Shown here piece by piece: positions 31,721 through 44,400 of a DNA stretch of 64,000 bases. Each line of letters opens with the position of its first letter. The first letter of the stretch is position 1. A program made the position numbers and the translations under genes. The DNA is from Sarcocystis neurona (taxonomy: Eukaryota > Apicomplexa > Conoidasida > Eucoccidiorida > Sarcocystidae), in the NCBI GenBank assembly GCA_000727475.1, contig KL647289.1, positions 6,141,255 to 6,205,254 on the forward strand, in the 5' to 3' direction. The notes under the pieces are model-generated. The model was not told the DNA's origin. It made no database searches and saw nothing but the letters and a program-made list of their open reading frames with translations.

Positions 31721-33520
31721 ACGGCATGATTCCGTATTTTGTGTAATACTGCGTATCATTCTGCCTTTTTGAGGGGAGTCCAACGCTGTTACCTCTTGCT
31801 ACACATACTGCATAGCTTTGTTTATCGGTCTACCGCAGTACCTCAACACGTACGTACACACCTATGTGCATATATATATATATACACATATATGTAGATA
31901 CGTAATCTCATGAAGGAATGTGTGCATTGCTGCACTTATGCCAGACATGTATATAAATCCAGGCTCGTAGATCTTCCATGTGAATGCTGCTTATAATTGC
32001 TTGGGTAGCGAAAAATTTAGAGGAGTCGTGACAGATTGTCGTGTCCGCCTTTCATGGCAACTGACCGAGGACGAGGCGAGGGATACGAAGAGTCCGCCAA
32101 AAAGCCTGTATATCTAGGGGCGTCACACGCCAGAAGCGACCGTTTTATTTTGTCTCCTTCAGTGTAAAGCAGGGGTGTTGTTTTTTAGAGTTCTTCCGTA
32201 ACTTCGTATCCCTTCTCGAACTGTGACGAATAATCTCTGGAATGACTTTAGCCACCGTCGTAAGAGAGATACCTCCACATACTCTTGTAGACGACACCTA
32301 CGCTCAAATGAAAATGAACTCGTGTGATACTGCAGAAATAAAACGGCAATGACAACCTTTTGTTTTCTGTATTCGTACACTGTCCCCCACTATTGGTTCT
32401 ACCTCTACGGCGGCAAATAACGCTCATGCTACTCTCCGTCTTCCTGCTGACCCTATTCTTATAATACTCCCTATCCTTTTTCATAAGATATTCCTTACCT
32501 CGTAGGGAAAGTGGAAATACGCAGCACGCGTGTTTCATCTGCTGACAAAGCGCTACTTCCTTTCTTATACGCCTTCTGCCAAGTCAGACCAATTACCGTG
32601 TATTCCTGTGCGTACAGTCGCATCGCGACTGCGCTTAATAGTTCGCCACTTGTTGCTCTGTCCACTGCTCTTTCCACGTACGCGGAACCGTACTTCTACT
32701 AAGACACCTGTTCACAGGTACGCTTTCCTGTGCTTTTCTCACGGAACTGGGCGGCACACACATACGTGTAGCAATGTAAAAGCATGTATTTTCCAATTTG
32801 GGTCAGGAAAGGGGAACAACTCCACCTGTGTAACGAGTTTGTCGTCTGCCACTTCCAGTTTCCCCACATGCGTGCCAGACGCACACCGCTGTGTCCGTCG
32901 GCTTCCCACCAAGGACAACACATCTGCCTCTCTCCATTTTTTCCTTGCGTTTTTCAAGGCTTCAGGCCAGAGGGCCGAAAGGACGCAATATATATTGGAA
33001 ACATACTTTTTCTTCCTTTCTTACGGTTACCGCTTTCAAGCACATCATGAGCCCTTGCTTCCTACGAAGTAACTACACAGGTTGCGCTTCTGCTTCACTT
33101 TTACATAAGCAACAACGCATTGTAAGCATAGATCTGCTAATATGAGTATTTCCACAGATATATGTACCAAAAAATAGATGCACGTAAATATGTGCATTAC
33201 GCACGCTTATTTCGTCATGAGCATGTACGTGTATTCATCTGTGCTGCATCCATACTTTTTTGCGCGCGTATTTTCTTCCGGCGTATGTGCTTGCAATTCT
33301 ACTTTGACGGGTACCTTATGTTCTGTACTTACGATAAATACGTACACAACCAGACGGGTTGTAAGCGACACACAACGTCCTCCGCCTCCAGAATCTCGGC
33401 CCCCTGAAACTTCGACGACTTTTTTATTAACACATGTACACGTTCCTTTCCTTCTCCTCTAAATACAACACGTGTATCTACACAGAGGAACTTAAGGTTG
33501 TCGACGGCTCGTTCCATTCT
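31721..33520. other. Repeat-poor, stop-rich DNA; no gene called
   Basis: Balanced composition, almost no microsatellite apart from a short TA run near 31870-31890. Short open frames on both strands (for example minus 32495-32677 and plus 32530-33072) have no recognised domain. It could include more of the decayed retroelement, but nothing is diagnostic. Confidence 0.35.
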
Positions 33521-33525
33521 GTTCC

Positions 33526-35442
33526 ATGCGGCTATACACAGGGGAAGTGTTGCCGCAACACGCGGACGTCTTTTTGCGAGGTTTGCTGTGTAAGGAATCG
33601 AGGAGGTATCAGAAGCCTCGCTTTTCTTCAGGAGGGACGAATCAACAACAGACACCAAGGCTTGCAGCACTCCTAGCGCAGCGCGCACCAAGGAGAGTCT
33701 GGCACGCCTCCAGGCCCTAGACGGGCAGCGAGGCTACTGGCAGCAGCAGCTCGCTACGAAGCAGCAGAATACGCAGCATCAGCAGCACGAGTTGAAGAAG
33801 CAACACCAACCGCTTGGGGTAGTCAAGGTGCTCGCGACAAGTCCGACACAGCAGCTCCAGCAGTGAAAAACCCGCTGTGGCGAAGCTCAGCAGCCGCAGC
33901 AACACGCTGGAATAACGCAAGAACATCGCCAGGCATGTCTGAACAGTAGCAGGAAGGAAGACGAGCAGCAATAGCAGCAACAAGCGCAGTCGCTGACACC
34001 GCAACAAGCGCAGTCACCAACACAGCAGGAAGCGCAGTCACCAACACAGCAGCAGCAGTCCGTCACCAACAGCGGCAGCAGCAGCCAGTGTGTGTGTACC
34101 GGCAACAGCCGCAGGCGCTATTCATCACGTGAGGGGTGCATCTTCTTTGGGAAAGCTCCTTTTTTCCATTTGTAGATCACTGTAGAGTAGAGCTGCAGCA
34201 GTATCAGACCTCGGAGCAATCTGCGTTATTTTTAAAAACATCCTTTCACTCTTTCGTTTTCTGTGTGTAGCTGTCACTTGACTGAAGGAACCGAGATCTC
34301 ATCGCCGGTGTTGGCGAAGGCCGTGAAGTTCCATCGCGTTTTATCATTGCTTGCATTGTAGGCACAGATACTTCCTAAACACACGTCTCTATATTGTAAG
34401 CTCAGGGATTGACTTATTGTTGTACATTGAACGTATGTGAGCTCTATCAAGTCAAAGTAATCGCAGAACAGCACGCCACCTGCTGCGGTGCGCGCGCAGC
34501 CTGCCTAGATCTGTGATGCTGCATGAACAGCAAAGCCTCGCGCGCTGTCTTGTGCTGCACTGCCGTGCGTGTCTTGCGGCGAAACGCTTCGAGGTGGCAC
34601 ACTGCTTGCGACACTTTTCCGCAAATTTCCACACAGAGGCGGAGAGAAACAGCGTGAACGTGGAGATATGCGTTTGCAGATCTTCAGGAAAGGAATTCGT
34701 GTCTACGTACAGTTCGCTTGTGCACGAGCCGCTGCAGCAGCGAAAGAGCAACAGCGGCGTGTAACACGCCTCGCAAGACGAAGGCGTTTCCCTTTTGAAA
34801 AACACATGTCTTTCGTTCTGCCATGACTTCCGAGGGTCCTCGGACCGGGTCTCCTTCAGGTGCTCCGTCGGATGTGTAGCTCCCTCGCTACCCGAGAAGC
34901 GGCACCAGCAGCCGCAGTAGCACGAGTAGTACAGCAATAGCAGCAGCAGTAGCACCAACGACAGTCACAGCAACAGGAGCCCAGCAGGAGGACGTCAAGA
35001 GAAAGAGCAACAGAGTCGTTCCATCCACAAGGTAATAGTAGGGACAGCGGCAGCAGCAATAACTGCAGCAGCCGCACGAGTATTAGTTAACGCGGGGGCA
35101 GAAGAGCCACGACCGGAGCGGAACAGCGGCAGCGGCGACAGCAAGGGCCACCACACAAAAAGCAGCAGCAACAGCAGCAGCAGGAGCTGCAGGAGGAGTA
35201 TTGGAGGAGCAGGATCGCACACCAATCTGGAATGTGTCAAGATGCGTAGAGAGGATGATGAGGATTTCAGTCGGTTGATCAGGACACCAGGTTTCTAGCA
35301 GGAGCACCGGCAAACGTACGTAGAGCAGACGCATTATGTCGAGGTGTACCTTGACCGACAACGGCAGCATACCACAAACAGAGCAGCAGCAGCAGCACGA
35401 CTACCAGCAGCAAAGGACAAGCAACAGTAAATTAAGTTGCAG
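33526..35442 (+). other. Probable 5' exons of the large plus-strand gene, limits unresolved
   Basis: Several plus-strand frames look coding and end at donor-like sites: an ATG at 33526 reading RLYTGEVLPQHADVFLRGLL before GTAAGG; a frame from about 33597 to 33866 containing TKESLARLQALDGQRGYWQQ; a Gln/Thr or Ala/Val-rich frame at 33975-34129 before GTGAGG; and a frame ending near 35030 with EDVKRKSNRVVPST before GTAATA. Phases cannot be fixed by eye, so they are not joined into the gene model that follows. Confidence 0.4.
33982..34053. repeat. 24-bp minisatellite, three copies
   Basis: Units start at 33982, 34006 and 34030; the consensus begins AAGCGCAGTCACCAACACAG. Being a multiple of three it keeps frame, reading AQSPTQQE-like or SAVTNTAG-like repeats, as expected of a coding HAAR-type expansion. 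Confidence 0.85.
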
Positions 35443-38400
35443 GAACACGAGCAGCGGCAGTGTCACCTAGAGCAGCAGCACCAGTTCTGCGCGCAGAGGA
35501 AGTTTTCCTTGTGGGGGCTGCTAAGGAAGAAGCCTCGGTTTGTCTTTATATTTGCAGACACCTTCTTCACGTCGCCGCAGCGGCGACAGCAGCTGCAGCA
35601 CAAACAACACCGGTGCAGCGGCATCAGCAGAGAAACACCGCTCTTTCAAAGGGCGCCCCGAAGGGTAGACATTTTTCACGTCCTTTTGTGTTTCGTCATC
35701 TTGTATTATTCCTTCTTGTCTCGTGGGTCCTCCACCTTCTCCCTTCTCCCTTTTATCTCACTCATCTGCTTGACACACTGTGGCCGGGTCACCTTTTTTC
35801 TCTACGTCACTCTGTCCGCCTTTTCCTGTTCTGCTCTTTCCTTTTTGTTCTCTGCTGTCGTCTTCTCTCTCTTTTGCGTCTTCGTCCGACTCTTGTTGTT
35901 CCCCCCGCCCTTTTCTGTTGGTTCCTTGTCTTCGTATATACCGTCCTCTCCCTACGGATGTCTCCGCAGCAGAAGCAGTGGCCGCAGCCATGGTAGGCGG
36001 CACGGAGCTGGTGTGCGCCAGGCAGGCTGCGTTTCTGCGGGGTGGCGACAACCCTCGGCTTGAGCAAAATTTACGAAAGAAGGAGAGAACTGGGTCTTCT
36101 GCTGCAGTTAGTTCTCCCCGTTCTTCGTCGTCCTGCTCTATTTCCGCCGTAAACGTGGAGGAAAGTAGTGGGCCCTCTGATGCCGCTCCTGCTGCTGTAG
36201 CGCAACCTCTCGCTTGTACGCATACCCCGTATACTACCCAGGGAGGACTGGTACGTTTTTCTCCACAGAGAAAGCATACAAGAAAAGCAGAAAATGAAGA
36301 GGAAATGATATTTGACAGCGCCAGCAGTGGAAAAACTGGACGACCCACCAGCACGAAATCTTTCCAACCAGATCTTTGTTCGTCTTTATCGCCTCCGGTG
36401 TCCAGCGCAAATTTCTCCGTTGCGGCCGCCGCTGACTTCGCCTGCGTGACCCGCGCAGCAGCGGTAGTGTCAACAGCCGCAGCCACCGCGACAGTAGTAC
36501 CATCAGCAGCAGCATCAGCAGCAGAAGAAACAGCAGAGTCACCCGCAGTATCTGTCGCGTCTTCGGCCGCAGGACCGGCAGTGACTGCGGCTCCGGCATT
36601 TGCATTAACCGCGGGAGCAGCACCTGCGTTAGCAGGTACAGGAGCAGCATCAGCAACAGTACAAGCTGCAACGTCAGCTGCGGCGTCTGTCGCATCTTTA
36701 ATCGCAGAAGCAACAGAGTCACCAGCTGCATTGGGCGCGACGGGCACAGCAGGCAGCAGCCCCAGCAGCAACGGGGAAGCCAACAGCAGCGTTCCGGAGA
36801 GACGTAGCTGCTGCAGCGGCGTGACTCAGAAGTGCGCCCGCAGGAGCAAAAGCAGCAGCCGGCCAAATATACAAAGCGAGAATAATAATAGAGGCAACAG
36901 GGGTGGAAACAGCCGCAGCAACAGCAAGCGGGCGTCATACAGAGGCGCGGAGCGCAGCGGCGAGACGCACACGACCGCTGCCTCCAGTCATTCAAAGCAA
37001 AGACACTCTGAACGCCATCCTCTATACAAGGAGGACTGCGCCGCAAAGACGTACTGCAGCAACAAGCCAGATAGCAGCAGCAGCAGCAAAGAGAGTTGGT
37101 GGTGCAGCAGCCGCGGCAGCACCCGCGTCAGCAGCAGTGACAACGCGACGGACAGCAGCACCGGAAACTGCCGAGCGGACTGCCGCAACAACACGGCAGA
37201 CCGCAGCAGCAGCAGCGGCAACACCGGAGGCACCAACAGCACAGAGGCACGCAGCAGCGACAAGTGTGCGGTGACAATCACCGAAAGGGATCCCAGCAGC
37301 GGAAGCACTCACAACCGTGGCGGGAACAGCAGACGCAGCGGGGGCTCTCGCTGTTGCAGCGTGTCGCAGCTGTTGCCACAAGAAACAAAGAACAGACAGG
37401 AGTTCTACGTAGCCGGAGCGAAACGAAGCAGGTGTGAAGTCGTAGCAGCAGCAGGTCAAGAGCAGCAGCTTTTACCAACCGCACCTGACTGTCAACCTCT
37501 CGCAGGAGCTGTATCTGCAGCAGCAGCAACACCGGCAACACCGACACCGACAGTAATGAAATCAGGAGCAGCTGACTCACAGGCGGCGACAACTCCTGTT
37601 GCAGCAGGATCAACAGCGGCAACGCCGAGAGCGGCACCATCAGCGGCAGCAATTGCAGGGACAGCACATCTGGGAACAGGACCTGCAGCAGCAATAAGAG
37701 GCGCAGGCACTGCAGCAGCAACCAGTGCAGCATCTTCAACACCAAGTCGTAAAGCAGCAGGCAGCTTTGCTGCAGCAAGGCGCCCAAGACCGGCAAGACG
37801 GTCAATTATAGCAGCCGACTCATCAGGAGAACGTGGCCCCGGCGTTCTGGGCACTGCAGTAGTAGGCCTGGGAGTGGCAGCAGGTGCTTCCCGAGTAGCA
37901 CCTGGAAAAGCAGCAGCCAAGACTTGCAACGGAGGGGCGGCCTTGCCAGCGACAAGGTGCGATGCCTGTCCTCTTTTGCATTCTTCAAAAATGCGCTGCG
38001 GAAGGACGAAGTTGGCGGAGTTTGCTGCTGCTTCCCCTGCTCTATCGAGTAACAGCTGCAGCGGCGATGCAGAGCCGCTCCGCAGCAGCTGCAACCCTGT
38101 ACTCGCCACATCTTCCGGGCAGAAATTTCATCGGGGAAACGGACCAATAACAGCAGCAACACGAGAGGAAGGGGAGTCGCACACTGCAGCAGCGGCCGCA
38201 GCAGCAGCAACAACGGGAGCTGTCGCGACAGCAGTTACAACAGCAGCAGGCACAGCAGCACCGACAAGCACCGCGGCACCAGCAGCGACCGCACTTTTCT
38301 GCTCGAAGTCATTTTTTCACGTCACCACTGCAGACCATGCATGCAGTCATAGTGCAGTTCCTCCTGAAACGTCTTCGTCCCTTCAGCCGGATCCCTACGC

Positions 38401-41400
38401 TACTGGGAGAAACTCCTGTACGACGGTGACCGACCTCCCCGCTGCTGGAGCGGTGTCTACTACAAGTGAAGCTGTTTCCACTGCTACTACGTATCCTGCT
38501 TCTGCTGCTGTTCCTGCTACTGCTACTGCTTGCGCTGCTGCTGCCACCACGGCTGCTGCTCTTTCTCGCCCGCCGCCTTCAGCTGCTTCTTCCTCTGGCA
38601 CGCACGCTTCTCTTTCTGTCGCAGCCCCTGCGAGGAGAAGGAGTGCTTCTGCTGCTGCAAGATCAGCTGTTGGTAGTCAAAACACCTACGCGGCGGCCGC
38701 CGGAAAAGTGGCTCTGGCAAGCTTTTCCCACATGGAGTCACAGTCAGTCTCATCCGTCTCGACCTCTCCCTCTACCTGTCATTGCTCGACCTCTGACTGT
38801 CTCCCTTCCACGTGCTGTTCCGCTACTCTGCCTCCTCCCCCCGCATACAAAAAGCAGCACCAAGAACCTGTTTCTGTTCATACTGCTGCTGCTGCGGCCT
38901 CTGCGAGTGTCGCTGCTACCCTGTCTGCAAGTCCTGCTGCTGCGGTTTCTTCGGTTGCTGCTGCTGTTGGCGCCTCTGCGGGTGTTGCTGCTGCTGCCCC
39001 TTCCGCTGCTCTTGCTTCCTCGTCTTCTGCAGCTCTCTCGGGGACTGCTAATCACGCACGTGCTGCCGCATCTGCTGTTCCAGAGGGGGCGACTAACACG
39101 GCGTCAGCGCGAGGCGCGGCTGCTTCTGACTCTGCTGCTGGTGGGACCGGCTGTTTGCCTGCTTCAGCACCGTTGTGTCGGTGCGTTGCTACGATGCGAA
39201 CGCCTCCTCCCTTTCCGCCGTTGCCCCTGACGTGTGGGGTGTCTCCCCCTGCAGAGACGGTGCTGCTGCGAGACCTGCAGATGCTGCGGCTGCAGCGGGT
39301 GCTGCGCACGGCGGCAGCACAGGCAGCGAAAGGCGGACAGCAACAGCAGTCCCACGCCTCAAAAACAGGACAGCAGCAGCAGCACACAGCGTGGGAACGA
39401 AGTATTCCCCAGCAAGACCCGGCTTGGCTAAAGAATTTCTCCGGGTGGGTGCTGTTGCAGCTGCCTCCTTCCTCCGCTGCACTTGCCCGCGCGTTGGCGA
39501 CAGTCAAGGGCCCGCAGCACGGCGACAGAGGCGCCGCACGCACAGACGCATCTGCAGCCGCGTCAGCAGGTGCAACAGCAGCAGCAGCAGACGAAAGGAA
39601 GGGCGGCGTAGCAGTGCGGGGCACGGGAGGAGTACGTGCGAGGAGGAGAAAGGCGCGGGAGAGCGGCTGCGGACCTGCTCGTCTTCGTGCCGCAAGCGCC
39701 GCAGCAACAGCACACACAGCAGCGAAAGGGGCAACAGCAGGGGGCCCCGCAGGCAGAGGCGCCGCAGCAGCAGCAAAACGACTTGCAGAAGAGATTGACC
39801 GAAAAGAAGGGGGGGTGCTGCATCGGGGCAAGCAGCAGCAGCAGGCTGCGAAGTCGCAGAACGGCGGTGGAGCGCGTCACCGGCGAACGCGCAGCAGCAG
39901 CAGTTTCTTCTCTTTCACTGGAGAAGCATCAGCTGCAGCAGATACCTTTTTGAAAGTTGCAGGCGACACGCTTCTGTCGCCGGGAGGTAGTCACGGGGTT
40001 GATGCTTCCCACCCCAGCAACTGCTGCGCAAAGGCGAGGAGCAAGGACGGCAACAGCAGCAGGAGGGACAGCAGCGTCACAAGCAGCAGGAGCGTGTCGA
40101 GCACCTACAGCAGCCGCTACGAGAGTGGCGGCAGTCCAGCCGGCGCACTGGATCCCTGCAGAAGAAAAGGGAGAGCAGGAAAGGAAGGACGAGGAGGAGG
40201 AGCAGGTGGACGAGGAGGAGATGCAGGAGCAGCGGTAGCAGCTGAGACGGCTCTTTCGCAGCTGGAAGCAGAAGTCTACATGTCTCGGCAGACGCTCCTG
40301 CAAACCAGCGGACCCCGGCTCTCCGGCTTCGTCGATCGCAGCGGAAAAAAAATCCGAGTGCAGCGGCACGTGATCGAACAGATCCTTGCCAGTGCCGCGC
40401 CGCGCTTCGTCTTCGAACAATTCTACGCCCAAGGAGTGCAGCTGGAGCCCAGTCTTGCTCGTTATCTTGAAAAAAGGAGAATTCAAAGTACTCTCCGCCG
40501 GTTGAAAGAACATATCGAAGTAAGAAAAAGTTACCAACAAAGAAAACCGCCCGCATGCGGCCCCACACATACGTATCTATACACATATATATATATATAT
40601 ATATATGTATATGCGCCACAGGCCAGGCGTGCGTGTGTCTATAAATGCGTCTATCTGTATGAATATACATATATATACACATATACATGTATGTATAAGG
40701 ATATATGTATGTATCCATATATGTATATGTATGTGAGCGTACGTATACGTGTAAGTGTACACTTACAGATACACATATATATATATATATATGCAACAGG
40801 CCGAGTGTGCATGTGTCTATGTATTTGTATATGTGTACAAATATGCGTATATATATATATGTATAAGGGTATACGAGTGTATGCTTCAGTGTATGTGTAT
40901 GCGAGCGGGAGGTGGTCGTATACGTGCTTCGCAAATAAAGGGGCTTCACCAATATATACACATACCTGAATATGGAGACACAGAGAGAGGAGAACAAGAA
41001 AAAACCCGGAAGAGGCAGACCTTGTGAAAAACAACACGTGGAGCTCAGGTGTCTCAGCAGGCGACTTTTCGAAGAGAACAGGAAAACACGCTCTACGGTG
41101 AATCATGACAGAGACACGCATATACACGTAGGGCTCTCTGCAGTTGCACTCGCAGCTACACTCCACTCTTTTGCACGTGTGCCTGGTGATTACGTGTGTG
41201 TGTGGCACGGCCGTCTTTTGATCTTTTACCACCCGTATGTGCGGATCTGCCTAGGGGAGAAAAGGTGTGTAGCCAGGGCTCCCACTGCTTCCCGCGCCCA
41301 CTAAGAGGCGTGGAAGGAAGGGAAGTAGACGGACGACGACGCGCGGGGAAGTGGGAAGACCGGTAGCCAGAGGCACCCAGGGACACGTGTACAGGGCTTA

Positions 41401-44400
41401 CGTGTGAGCCTGTGTCTGCTGCAGACAAAAGAGACGCAGGCGTTTACGAACGCCCCCGAAAGAGAGATACAGATATGCAGATAGAACGAAGTATTCTGGG
41501 GGTCCCTCGCTCAGACAGTCTCCTCTATATAGGGAAGAAGACAAGCCTCTGCAGGAGAGAAAGAGGAAGGGAAAGAAAGGGGAACCTCTACAGGGAGAAT
41601 GAAGTGTACTAGGTGGAACTGTGGCTCACGTAGGATACATTCTGTCTCGTGAGCTGTAACAAGCTTAGCTGTATGTGTACGTGGGTGTATATGGGTAAGA
41701 GCGACTACAAGTGGATGTGAAGGACAGATGCTCCTTGACCTCAGGCTTCTGGCGACGTGCGGATTTGTTCTGCTTCCTGTTCCTGGGCAAGGGCGAGCAG
41801 GCTCTGCAGTTGTACCGAAGGAGGATAGCTTCAGCGGTTTGCTATGGACAGCGCTGCTTGTGTTGTATCTCTTCTCTTTCCTCCTTCCCCCTAATATACG
41901 TATGTGAACGGTTAAGACGGGACTCTGTTTCTTTTCCTGTCGCGGGAAACTTGCGGGTAGCGATCTGTGCCTGTACACACACGTGTGTGTATACGGATGT
42001 AGCTACGCGCGTCTACGAGAGGGAGCAGATGCAGATGCACTTGTCACCTGCTGCAAAAATTCCTCAGGAAAAAGAAGCTGGCTTTCCCCGTGTCTCGTTT
42101 TTTCTCGGTTTCTCCCCTTTCTGTCTTCCTCCTTCTTCTCTCTGTCTCGTCCTTTCTCTACCTACACGTAAGTGTGTATCTGGATGTATTGTTGCGTCCT
42201 CCTGGTTGTTTCGCCGGCATCTCCGTGTCTCGCTTGCAGAAGGATGAAGGTACGCTTTTGTCTGCGGTTGTGTGACTTCCCCGGGGCAGTTGATGTTGCA
42301 GGAAGCTGCTACTGCGACTGGTGCTCCTGCAGAGGACTTCAGCGTCACGTTCCTGCGCCTCGCGAGAGCCGCTGTTACGCACTGCCCCTCCGCCTGCAGC
42401 GTCGCCATGCACGACAGAGGGCCCGAAGCAGAAGCGACAGCAGCCGCAGGCCGGGTTGAAACGGGAAGCAACAGGTAGTGGAAATTTTTCAAACAGCAAC
42501 AGCGAGAGAAAGAGGCGAAAGAAAAGAAAGGAGAGCAGGGTAGAAACTAACCTCGAAGAAACAACGACAGGAGGATCATATTGCAGTAGCGAAGGAAGAC
42601 TCGCACAGACGACAGCAGCAACAGCGTCCGCACCGGGCGTGCGCCTTTGCGGCGTGCGTGAAGTAAATTTTGGAATTTTCCACTTCACACGGATTCACTC
42701 GCCAGCTCACTTAGGAAGTGACACATGCCAGTTTCTACTTGTTTACAACTTTTCTGTCTGTCTCTGCTCTCTCGCTCTCTCTGCATCCTCTCGTTGTGTG
42801 TTCGTATTTCCCCCGAGTGTTCCTGCCGCTGCATGCGCCCCTCGTGATTTGAGAAGAGACAGCAACCACAGAGTATAGCAGCACGACAGCAGCAGCAAAA
42901 CGCGAGACAGAACTCTTCAGAAAAAAAATCAACAGCAGCAGCGAGACGAAAGATCCCCCTGGAAGCAGCAGTGGCGGCAGCAATACGAATGATCTCCCAG
43001 GAAGCAACAACGGCAAAGTGACAAGTGCAGTGACTGCCACAGCGACGGCGCGCTTGCGCCACCCTGCGTAAACCTCCTAATCTGGGTACTCATACGTTCA
43101 TACATATATATGTGTATATAGGCGCATTTCTTACGCTGTGTTTGATCCGCACTTGAGCGCGTAGTATATCATGAATATATATGATATGTTTTTATGGATA
43201 ATTGAGGAGAACCACACACGTAAACATGTATACGTGTCTGTCTCTTTGCGTTTTCTCTCTGCACGCATATATCTAAACGTTTTTGCGCTTCCAAGTAAAT
43301 AGATATGTAAATACGCGTGGGTGGACAGAGGTACATGCCCCGCACAGTGCGCCGGGAAGAAGCCCCAGTTGTAGCTGCCGCGGCAGGGAAGCAAAGGAGC
43401 AACAGCAGCTGCGGGCATAGCAAGCACAGCCGCAGCAGACAAAAGAGCAGCAATAGCAGCAACCTATGTATATATAGATAGATATACATACACATATGTA
43501 TATACATATATATATATATATATCTTTGCTTCTTCCTCTCTCTCTCTGCGTATACTTTTATACGCATACATATATATATATATATGCGTAGGTCTACAAT
43601 CATAGGAATTTTCTTTTACATTAAGAGCTTACACCTGTGTGTGTGTATATATATATATATATGTGCGTGTATATGTATATCTGGATGTTGTTCAAATGTA
43701 CAGCAGTGGAGGACTATATTCTGAGGCCGACCGGTGACGGATACGCGTAGCGGCAGCACGTTGTCGCAGCGACAACAGGAGTGGCCGGGCTGTCGCCGCT
43801 TCAGTTGTAACATTTTTTTCTGCGAACACTTTTTGCCGTTGTTTTCTGCTTTGCATCTGCCGCCTCGTCTTGCAGCCCTGCAGCTGTGGAGTTGCTGCAT
43901 CAGGTGGAAATTCAGCAGCAGGGAATGTGCGCAGCGCTTGAGGCTCTGAATTGGTGGGCACCAGGTTTAAACGAGCAGGACAAAAAGGAAATTTTCTTCG
44001 CAGTTGCCACGGCCGGACTGCAGCAGCAGGGGCGCCAGAGAACGAGAGAGAAAGGAGAGAAAAAGACGCTGCCGCGTACGGTCGATCAACAAGCATGGAC
44101 AAACGCCTTCCGCTTCGTCCCTTTTAACTTACCTGACTGGCCGGTAAACCTGAGAAACGAGCTCTTCTCTGCTGGTTCCCTCGCTTCTCCGCCTCAGAGC
44201 CAACTGCTGAGTCAACGTATACGGCGGAGAAAAGAGAGGAAAAGAGAGAGAATTTCATGCACGCCAACGTGACTGTTTGTATACATGTCGGAGAGAGCGA
44301 AACGTCGAGAAACGTGTACGTGTGTGTGTACCTATGCGGTGGGGAGGGTGAGGGGGGAAGGAAGATATACATCTGTGTGTGAACAGTTTTCCAGGTGTAC

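Noticed and set aside
32495..33691. Minus-strand frames upstream of the reverse transcriptase relic as gag or protease
   Set aside because: No Asp-Ser/Thr-Gly protease motif or zinc knuckle was seen; two shared short words (MERAVD) are probably chance.
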